Assembly: GCA_036768485.1 (NCBI GenBank)
Contig: JAVLUZ010000342.1
Span: forward strand, 24,911-88,910
Length of the DNA stretch: 64,000 bases
Origin: Mermis nigrescens
Lineage: Eukaryota; Nematoda; Enoplea; Mermithida; Mermithidae
Reading direction: 5' to 3'
Shown: in pieces, positions 55,949 to 64,000 of the stretch
Position numbering within the stretch: the stretch's first letter is position 1
Layout of the letters: each line of letters starts with the position of its first letter
Translations under genes and position numbers: made by a program
The notes under the pieces: generated by a model
The model's database searches: none
The model's input: only the letters and a program-made list of their open reading frames with translations
What the model was told of the DNA's origin: nothing

Positions 55949-56354
55949 ATGCGTTATTGCCGAAAATTTATAAACTCATGCCGTAGGACGACCGGGACTT
56001 GTTTAGAATTATCCAGTCGACCATATTGTACAAAAATTCAGCGTAAAAATGTCTTCGACATTCCTATGATACCAGAAGAGTTGCGGAAAATTTTATTTGG
56101 CGTAGACATGGAGCCGAAGCTCAATGGCAAATCCTTGAAAGCGGCTTGGAAGTCAATAAAATCCCTATTAAAGTTGGACAGTTTAGATGAACAGTCAGAT
56201 CAGCAGGTACCGTCAACCTCTGATGAAAGCGGTCAGCGTTACGATACATTTCCAGAGCTGAATGGCTGCAACTTATCGGAACATTTTACCGTAATAGCAG
56301 ATGACCTAACTCGGAATTACGCTCATCTTTTAAAAGATTTTGCCGCTCTAAAAG
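55949..56354 (+). CDS. POLG: POLG exon 1
   Basis: ATG at 55949 chosen as the first in-frame Met with a presequence-like stretch. Donor G/GTTTAC after 56354, ends phase 1. A read-through would stop at 56372-56374. Confidence 0.92.
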
Positions 56355-59300
56355 GTTTACTATATAAATATTAAATAAAATAACGTAGGTATACTATCAT
56401 TTTACTATCATTCATACAGATCCTTATTCTTGGTACGATAATACATTGTAGATTTATTTACTTTGAACCTGAAGTAATAATGGATTGTAATGCTTCCGGG
56501 TATTATCCTAGCACGTCTCCACCTTCTGAACAACGTTCTTGAATAAGGACAAAATGTGACCATAATTTACACATTAAGGGAACTCGGTGCTCAAAAAATA
56601 GTTTTTCTTCTCTTCATTTGTTGTGATATACAGAATCGATGTCTTATATATATTATTTCATCATATAGGTACTGACACGACTTAAAATATTTTGTGATGC
56701 CATATCATAGAAGTCGGAATGCATATTAACAGAATCCGGTAGCATTATTTGCATAACCTACTATGGTAAGGTTTTTGGACTGAGTACGGTACAAAATCAA
56801 ATTTTTTGTTAAAAACTTATCAACCTTGTCGAAATCCTGCTAATACTGGAACGTCTAATTTATGGGAACAAATTCATTCGGTATAAAGTAAACAAATTAC
56901 GTAGGTACACATGTTTCGTGTGACCAGGGAGGAACGATATCCCAAACTTGTTCGGATAGGATCGCGATTTTGTTGAAAAGGTTGAACGTTTTTAGCTATC
57001 AATCAAAAGTGTCAAATTTTTGTCGCTTTCATGAATATACTTTTTTCACTATTTTTTGTTCAATTTACTCGATTCTTTCTAGTTTTTTTTCAAATTTTTA
57101 AAATGTTTTTGCACTCTAGAAACTTATACCATCGTCAGAAACGCTGAAAAATAATGTTCTGGACGCGTATGAATCATTTTTAGCCCAAAGAGGCACTTTA
57201 AAATTTCACCCCCTCCTTTCCGAGCTTGTCTGGTCAGGTTTATCACGTGCATTAGTGAAAAATACCTGAAAGCTCGTCATCTTGCGCCAAAATCGTTGTC
57301 AAACTTATCATGTTTCTCGCACCTTCAACAGGATTGGGTTCGATTCCCTATCTCACGCCTCCTAACTCAATGTGCATATGTCAGCAGGGAAGAAGTATTA
57401 TGTATTCTTTAGAATTTCGAGAATCGAGTACTATTAGGTGATTTTGTTCAAAAACAGGTGCAGCACAAAAGAGTATTTTAGCAGATATTTTTTCAGTTGA
57501 ATGTATTTTAAAAATTATTCCTTCGAATTCTTTTGTTGAGTCAAAGTTCATATTTTAAAACATCGAGGGAAAGATTCATGGCGTTTTAAGCTGCTAAAGG
57601 CACATGCTAATTCAGCTACAGTATCATATAAGTCTTAATTTCCACTCCCTACCTTGCCTGCCTATATTTCGTTTGTCATCTGCTTTATTGCTGGGAAAAT
57701 TGTTTTGTTTTTCCTTGATTTCATTACTCCTTGGTCAGTAATTTAATCTTCTATAACTATTTTGTGATGCTGCTCACATAAAGAAGGGCCAACTCCTCTT
57801 ACGCACGATTAATCATCCAAAAATCATGTAGACTTGATCGCTTAAAAATCTAATATGAATATTACATTTCTAATTATTAAACTAAGTATTTTCAGCAATA
57901 ATTATCACTTTTATTTTGACCTCGTGAAAATTTTTTTTCGTTTTTTGTGTCAATAGTAAAAATTGTGTGGCCTTGCCAGTCTTTTTCTGATTAAAATGGC
58001 TAGAAATAACGTTTCATCGCAATTTACCCTCGGTTACTGGCTCCTCGTGTTTTAAAAAACTTTTTTAATTGAAAGCTTGTCTTTATTCTTTTATTTCCTA
58101 CCGCGAATATAGAAATATTCGGATTTCACTTTCTGCTGCTTACTTAAGCATCATATCTGATTTAATTTAATTTGTTTATCGAATAGTATTGAACACAATT
58201 GATCAAACACTTTGATTTATCATTATCAAATATGGTCAAAAAGAGGCATTTTATTCGATGAATTACAGTTGAATTTAATTGCCTTATCACATCGGACGTG
58301 GTATGTTTAAAGGTTCAAGAAAGGCCGAAACGTCATGTCAATCTGTAAAAAATGCATTTTTCCACTATAAGCCGTTTCCGAATTTTAACCCACCTCTCTG
58401 GTCACCAATTACTTTCATATCTACGCAGATAGTACATAGCAGTTTTTCAGCTTAGGAACTTTTTTTAAACAATTTAAGGCCTTGTAGTAAGCAAGCACTA
58501 TTTTTCATTCTTGTTTTCTTCGCTCTATTTTTCAAAGGCGCTCTGTATTACAGAGAATCTCCCAAAAATGCCCGACAAGTGGGTGTGCCGAAAAGGCTGG
58601 ACGAAGTATGACTTGAAGTCTGGCAAACACATGTCTGTGCCTTTCCCCAACGACGATATCTTCGTTCTTGATATCGAAGTATGCGTCCCAGAGGGTCAAC
58701 ATCCCATTATGGCCACAGCAGTGTCACAGCATTCCTGGTATGTTTTTAATATATAATATATTTATATTTTTAATATTCTTGGCATTCTTGCTTGGTATTC
58801 AGTGCACATTCATTCTTGTCACTCTTTATTATGATATTTAAGAGCGTACTTGATTTTGGTGAAGAGAGGAGTATAGGGCGTTTTAACACGCTCTCCCGGT
58901 TTAGTTCAAGAGCGCAATTTTGCCATTTACTGATGCCTACTTACTTAACGAAGCCGAAAAAAGTTATAAGAGATTGTGAAGTTTTCGACAGATAAGCACA
59001 TTCGCTAAAAGTTCATCCTAACAAGAAAACTATGTACAGCGTAGCATGTCACCCGTAATGACTGACGCATTTTAGTTTAGAAAATTGCGGAGCAAAAATC
59101 GGGCTGAAGCTACCTACCTAGAACCAAATGTGCATGCACACGGTCAGAAGTTCTGGGAGGGGGTTAACCGAGTTTCCTGTGGGGGATTCGAATACTTAAT
59201 TTTTCTGTTTAATGTCAAATTTTAATACTTATGTGCAGGCCCGTATCCAGGGGGCGGGGGGCTGCCCCCCCCCGAAATGAAAAATTTTTTTGTTTCTCCC

Positions 59301-62300
59301 AAGGGTCCCCCATAGGGGAAAATTAAAAATTGGCGAAGTGCGTCTGAAACATCGCCTAAACAGGTTTTTAGCGTACTTTTGAGCTAGTCAACTCAGAAGT
59401 TTCCGGCGCTTCGCGCCGGATTTATTGTTTATGTATAGTTTTGTCTTCTAAACCGCTAAAAATCGCTCAAATAAGAGTTAGACATAGAGGGCATGTCAAT
59501 TTTTTTCTTGCGCTGTGCGCCGGATTCATTGTTTAGTTATAGTTTTTGCCTTCTAGCTCACTCAAAACAGCTCAAATTTGAGTTATGACATGGAAAAAAT
59601 GAAATTTTTCGGGCGCTTCGCGCCGTATTTATTGGTTATATATGTTTTTTGGTCTTCTAGCCCGCTCAAAACCGCTCAAATTTGAAGTTGATATGCAGAG
59701 CATGTCAATTTTTTTCGGTGCTTCGCGCCGAATTATTCATTATCCGTATTGTTTTTCTCTGTAAAGCACAATGATTAAGTACAAAGGCAAGAGATAAGAA
59801 ATAATTCGTCGATTAGGTGATGAGAAATCAGCTTAAATGATAAATTTGCTGTATATCAATATGAAATAAAGTGAAAATTTTTTAATTGTTTCGTTGGAAT
59901 TTTTCTTCACCGTCGTATAGAGCTCGCCGAGATACGCTCAAAACTGTCTTTATTTCCGCCTATCTCCTAATGGTTCTCGAAATATCTGGCCTCAAAAATT
60001 TTCGGCCTCCCCCTGAAATAAAATCCTGGATACGGGCCTGCTTATGTGTTATATCTTTTCTTCGTGGATTTTCGTGGTTAAAGTTTCATGAAAACAAATA
60101 ACAATAACCAATTAAACATTCACTTGCTCGAAAAATGAGTATACTGTTAGACGTCGTTTGAGACTTTCTCATGGTTCGAGTAACAGGTTGGATCCCATAA
60201 CGGCCTGATAAGGGGATACCCTCCTTTTGCCCCCTAGTGTACATGTGTGCCTAGTACCTAAATACTTTTTGTTTTAATATGAGATTGTCAAGTCAAACAG
60301 AGGGCGAGAACTGCATAAAAAAATTTCGTGATGATCGATCATAGAATTATTACCTAACCATTCGATAATTGCGGTCTTTAAAACGGATGAAATACAAGCG
60401 GTCTCATCTAATACAAATTCTTATCATAAATAAATAATAGTACTTACAAACCTATATGCACAGCATGGGAATTGGGGATGGGGGTGGTTGAAACCCTAAA
60501 ATTCAACAAAGTGCCTTTTCTGGGCTCAAAAAGGATGGAAACGTGGCAACAACATCTTTTTTGGCCTTTCTGACGATGCTCTTCCTTCTTGAACGATAAA
60601 AACAATAAAAATTTCCAAAAAATTCAATATAATTTAACTTCTTTACTTCTCAAGCGTATTCTTTTTTAGCGTTTTTGTGCGGACTACTGCGCGCATGTAC
60701 ATACGAACACCTCTGCACTTTCAACAAATTTATTTCCATGTCCTACGTCATATAGGCACAGGTGGGGCGAATTTAAAGAAAGAGGGCGGGAGAGGCGGCC
60801 GACCCCCTCCCCATAGGCCCAAAATAGTTGGCAGGATAAAGAATGGATTTGCAATGATTTTTGGCTGTCAATGAGCATGATTTCTCAAATTTTTACGGCG
60901 CTTCGCGCCGGATAATACCTATTAATGACATTTATTTACTTTTTTAGCGGCCTGGGCTCATGGAATAGGTTTCAGACCAATTTTAAGAGCAGAAACAGCT
61001 ATTTCAGCATTGATTTCTCCAATTATTATCTGCCTGTGTGTCCATGACGTTCGCTATGTTATTTTTTCTGTGACGTTTTATCCTTGCGTTTATCTGAATG
61101 AAGTATTATAATAATAATATTATTATTTTTATTTTTATTATTATTTTTAAGCATATGTGACTTCAAAATTTTCGACGTTACGCGTCAAATGCTATAATTA
61201 CAGGAAATCGAGCAGTAAGTCAAGGATGTAGACGTCCTTCCGCCTAAATTCCGCAAATTTTCCGGCGTTTCGCGCCGGATTTTCGCTAAAGTCAGGGTAA
61301 TTTAATGATTTTTTCGCACGAAATTGTCAGAAATAACGAGATAAATCGAAAAAATTTTATATCAAAAGGTGATTTTAAATAAAAGTAGACGACGTAAAAT
61401 GCCGAAAAAACGCAATTTCGCACGTGGAGGGCAAATGTTTCGGACCTATTTTTGACTTTTTGGAAAAGTTAAGATACCACCCCTCTCTTAGGAACATCCT
61501 AAATCCGCCACTGGGTACAAGTAGAGACTGTCTAAACACAGCAGAGCTTCCAAATACACTTCCAAATACTTTTAAAAAACCTACTTCCTAATACGCACTA
61601 AACTTTCAAATGCACATTGAATCGTTTAGTAGATTTTAATACGCCAAAGTGAGTGTTTCGATTAAATTTTTTTGATTTTTTTATTTTTTTCTTTTACTTT
61701 CTAAATTTCTGGTTTCCTGTGCTATAGGTATTCTTGGTGTAGCGCTCGTTTGGAAGCCGATTATTTGGAGCGACGGGTTAAAAATCCATTCGATAGCCTT
61801 GTTACTGTAGACGACCTGATACCTGTAGAAACAGGTCTCAATGATTCGTATGATACGATCGATTTGCGCGAACGCATCATCATCGGCCACAATGTAGGAT
61901 TCGATAGAACTTTTTTAAGAGAACAGTATTTCGTCCAGGTAATTACATAATTGTACTGTACTAGAAAATCAATGCAAAATGATAACATCCAATTTGTACT
62001 CGTATCATCGTTTTACAAGGTCGAAAGTTCAGGGGTAAAATCCTAAAATTTGGGACCACTAAATTTAGAGTTCTAGATTTTTTGCAGGTCAAATACAAAA
62101 AATGATTAAAATATCCTATATGCAATCTTTTAATGTGGAAAAGAAAACTGCATTTTTTAGTACTTTTTATCCAGTTCCTGACTCGTTTTGTCACTTTTAC
62201 AAGTAAAGAAATGTTTGATACTTTAAAATTGTCTGACAGTGACTCGTGTCTTGAACCTTGAGGTAAACGTAATACCTCCATCATTCTTTCTATGGGAATT

Positions 62301-64000
62301 TGTGACTGGTATCTTTATCAAGTTGGTGTGAGTTTTATCCAAAGTGTGACTTACATGTACAAAAATCTGTTAAATTCTTATAAACGAGCAAAATTTACAT
62401 AGGTTCAGCAAAGTGAATGGGTTTGGAATTACCCTACTTATCATCGAAATGTGTGCAAAAAAAGTGCAGTAAATAGCAACAAAGAGTTTTAAAAACTTAT
62501 TTAAAGAAGACAAAAACTATAATGTGATTGGATAACATCAAGCCTTAATAACAGCTTTCATTTGAGCATTTTTCTGAACTAATTCTGTATATTTCTCAGG
62601 ACTGGTTTCTTTCCAAATACCTGCAAGATTTCTATAATTTCTATATCCTTTAAATAATCTTAGTATTTAAAAAAAGCTGTGACTCTTTGGCAGCATTTGT
62701 CATAGAAACAAACATACAATAGAGCTCGAGAGTCGAGTACATGAAGGAAACATTTGATTTTCATCTAAACATAACATACAAATGACAAAAACTATTCTCG
62801 TTTAGAGATAAAACCCAAATTTATAGAATTAGCAATTAAAACTTATTCTTGGACTTTTCAAAACGAGCTATCTGATGGTTCCCCTACGTGTATAGCGTAA
62901 TAAGAAGCATACATAATATTCACTGATGCTTTGTAAAATAATTGAAATTTTTCGCTTTCTATACTGTTAATTACATAACAATTTTAAACATAAGATTTTT
63001 ATCTACCTAGTGCAACAAGGCTCAAAATTATATGTCATTTCGGTCGAAGTTATGGCGTGTAACATCGCAATGTAGTCGTCTTTTTGGCCACCCTGTATTT
63101 AGCTGATTGTAGCAAGGATGCAAGGGAGTAGTGAAATACTTGAGCCACTGAAATCACAAACTAGTCTGTTTCACATAAATTTGGGCGTAAATTTTGAGAA
63201 TTTTTTTCTATTCGGCAAAGATTTTTCCCGATAATTAAAGACTTTTTAGGACCGTCTTTGTACTTGTACAAATATTTTTGGAAGACAAAAACTGTAAATT
63301 TTCGACGCTTCGCGTCGAAATGAGTAATTGTTTGCCCTACATATCTTTAAAATAGCAGAATTTGCAGTTTAGAATGGAAGAATGTCAAATTTTTCGGCGC
63401 TTTGCGCCGTTTTGTTACGATTTTCAGTTATTTTTGGTGTCAGAAACCTAGAAATGAGCTAAAATACACTATCAAAGGTCGAAAAACCCTGTTTTACCAC
63501 ACTAAAATCGCCACTATACCATATTATATAACATAAAAATTTGCATGTACAAAATGTACAAAGACTTTTGGGGACCATCTTTGTACATGTACAAACGGAC
63601 CTTGTACCGAAAAAAACACTGGTCCGTACTTTTGTGAAAAATCATGATTTTCGGACGGGATATTACTTCTTAATGTTATCATCTATTGTTAATTCTTAAT
63701 CCCGTTCTGGCAGACTTACTAAGGCTTACGCTGAGGCAACAGAATATGACTTTTGAATTTACTAGAATTTTTTGAAGACCTTTTGTCGCACTAGTTTAAA
63801 ATAAATCCAATAATATGTATAACTTCGCCTTCTCACATAAATGTTCTTCAAATACTTTTTTAGTATAGATGAGCACCCTTTTTCCTTGCTGTCGACGTAT
63901 GCAGAATTGTTGTTTTTTAGGGCACAAAAATGCGGTTTTTTGACACTATGTCCGCCCATATTGCTGTCAGTGGATTGGCCGGTGATCAGCGAATCGAATA
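55949..64000 (+). CDS. POLG: Mitochondrial DNA polymerase gamma catalytic subunit, 5' part (exons 1-4)
   Basis: Replicative family A DNA polymerase of mitochondria. CDS joins 55949-56354, 58554-58737, 61728-61938 and 63921-64000 (continues beyond the window): 881 nt, about 293 residues of an enzyme of more than 1000. All introns are GT-AG with matching phases. The N-terminus (MRYCRKFINSCRRTTG, rich in Arg with no acidic residue before position 20) fits a mitochondrial presequence. The family N-terminal domain follows (FDIPMIPEELRKILFG; FPELNGCNLSEHF), then MPDKWVCRKGWTKYD and the 3'-5' exonuclease: Exo I VLDIEVC with Asp175 and Glu177, HSWYSWCSARLEAD, Exo II IIGHNVGFDRTFLREQYF with Asp256, and GTKMRFFDTMSAHIAVSGLA. 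Exo III and the polymerase domain lie outside. All visible catalytic residues are intact, so the gene looks functional. Confidence 0.96.
56355..58553 (+). other. POLG intron 1
   Basis: Contains a degraded F1 copy (about 56930-57245: TTTTTGTCGCTTTCATGAAT, GTTTTTGCACTCTAGAAACT, CACCCCCTCCTTTCCGAGCT). A lone B-box-like GGGTTCGATTCCC lies near 57337. No other features seen. Confidence 0.7.
58554..58737 (+). CDS. POLG: POLG exon 2 (Exo I)
   Basis: Acceptor GTATTACAG at 58553, donor TG/GTATGT, in phase 1 and out phase 2. Contains the Exo I motif VLDIEVC. The Trp codon of WYSWC is split across the junction. Confidence 0.95.
59235..60040. mobile_element. F5 hAT-like element, complete (806 bp)
   Basis: Exact 8-bp duplication CTTATGTG (59227-59234 and 60041-60048); perfect 16-bp inverted ends CAGGCCCGTATCCAGG. 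Holds four hairpin-type motifs in tandem arrangement about 100 bp apart (59404 CGGCGCTTCGCGCCG, then variants near 59510, 59611 and 59718), each followed by a similar TTATTGTTTATGTATAGTTT segment. No transposase ORF. Confidence 0.94.
60765..61515. mobile_element. hAT-like repeat in POLG intron 2 (relative at 52450-52800)
   Basis: CAGGTGGGGCGAATTTAAAG at the left resembles the complement of the right end (CTAAATCCGCCACTG). Contains CGGCGCTTCGCGCCG at 60896 and variants near 61172 and 61262. Target duplication unclear. Confidence 0.65.
61728..61938 (+). CDS. POLG: POLG exon 3 (Exo II)
   Basis: Acceptor GCTATAG at 61727, donor CAG/GTAATT, in phase 2 and out phase 0. Encodes YSWCSARLEADYLERRV, LDLREtype spacer and IIGHNVGFDRTFLREQYF. 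Confidence 0.95.
62005..62290. mobile_element. F9 repeat, inverted relative to 34850-35265
   Basis: ACAAGGTCGAAAGTTCAGGG, GGGACCACTAAATTTAGAGT and CTGACAGTGACTCGTGTCTTG match the complement of 34850-35265. It lacks the hairpin segment. Confidence 0.6.
63205..63623. mobile_element. F2 hAT-like element, left end eroded
   Basis: TTCGGCAAAGATTTTTCCCG start region, CGACGCTTCGCGTCG at 63303, CGGCGCTTTGCGCCG near 63397, GTACAAACGGACCTTGTACC and the end AAAAAAACACTG match the other F2 copies. Confidence 0.8.
63921..64000 (+). CDS. POLG: POLG exon 4 (partial, at window edge)
   Basis: Acceptor TTGTTTTTTAG at 63920, in phase 0. Encodes GTKMRFFDTMSAHIAVSGLA and GDQRIE, matching RMRFLDTMSMHMAISGL of the human enzyme. 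Confidence 0.94.

Larger units (their letters stand above)
58738..61727 (+). other. POLG intron 2
   Basis: Repeat-filled: an F3-like start (ATGCACACGGTCAGAAGTTC near 59132), a complete F5 element (59235-60040), an inverted F3-like piece (about 60110-60252), a degraded F1 copy (about 60455-60640, GCACAGCATGGGAATTGGGG) and another G/C-ended repeat (60770-61512). Confidence 0.8.
61939..63920 (+). other. POLG intron 3
   Basis: Holds the F9 repeat (62005-62290) and an F2 copy (about 63205-63623). The stretch 62291-63170 shows nothing recognisable. Confidence 0.75.

Noticed and set aside
57327..57356. GGGTTCGATTCCC, a B-box-like sequence suggesting a tRNA
   Set aside because: No A box at the proper distance and no cloverleaf arms; most likely chance or a very old tRNA-derived fragment.

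Overview
This is a eukaryotic window, most likely from an arthropod (or similar invertebrate). It is AT-rich and densely packed with transposon relics, with few host exons. Two host genes are recognisable, both on the + strand and both split by large repeat-filled introns. One is the beta subunit of type I protein geranylgeranyltransferase (PGGT1B; nine exons, 22149-40797, apparently complete, about 385 residues). The other is the 5' part of the mitochondrial DNA polymerase gamma catalytic subunit (POLG; four exons, 55949-64000, running off the right edge inside the 3'-5' exonuclease domain). Exon boundaries were set by eye from GT/AG sites, phase agreement and similarity to the known families. 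No prokaryotic-style operon, CRISPR array or rRNA gene was seen.

Layout. 1-8073: 3' two thirds of a degraded Ty3/gypsy retrotransposon (RNase H, integrase, an unusually long 3' region with extra reading frames on both strands, polypurine tract, 1057-bp 3' LTR). 8074-12488: a dispersed repeat, two unrecognised coding-like segments (8941-9312, 9897-10098), a minisatellite and an inverted solo LTR of the same gypsy family (4-bp target duplication ATTA). 12489-22148: mainly transposons, including a 2.6-kb long-TIR element whose arms carry 59-bp tandem repeats, a 1.15-kb hAT-like element, and a small LTR element (TRIM-like) with a third, inverted LTR lying directly upstream of PGGT1B. 22149-40797: PGGT1B, with many nonautonomous hAT-like elements in its introns. 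40798-55948: no recognised host gene; satellite-bearing elements, hAT-like elements, and a young-looking 529-bp element (47915-48443) with perfect 85-bp inverted repeats around a GC-rich ORF for a small secreted-looking protein. 55949-64000: POLG exons 1-4 with further repeats in the introns.

Across many unrelated repeat families one motif recurs more than 30 times: a short palindrome of the form CGGCGC-GAA-GCGCCG (or its complement), containing GCGAAGC, a sequence known to form very stable single-stranded DNA mini-hairpins. Stem changes are sometimes compensated and the loop varies. This motif, the perfect-TIR ORF element and the three-LTR composite are the most unusual structures seen. Family labels F1-F9 are local to this answer.
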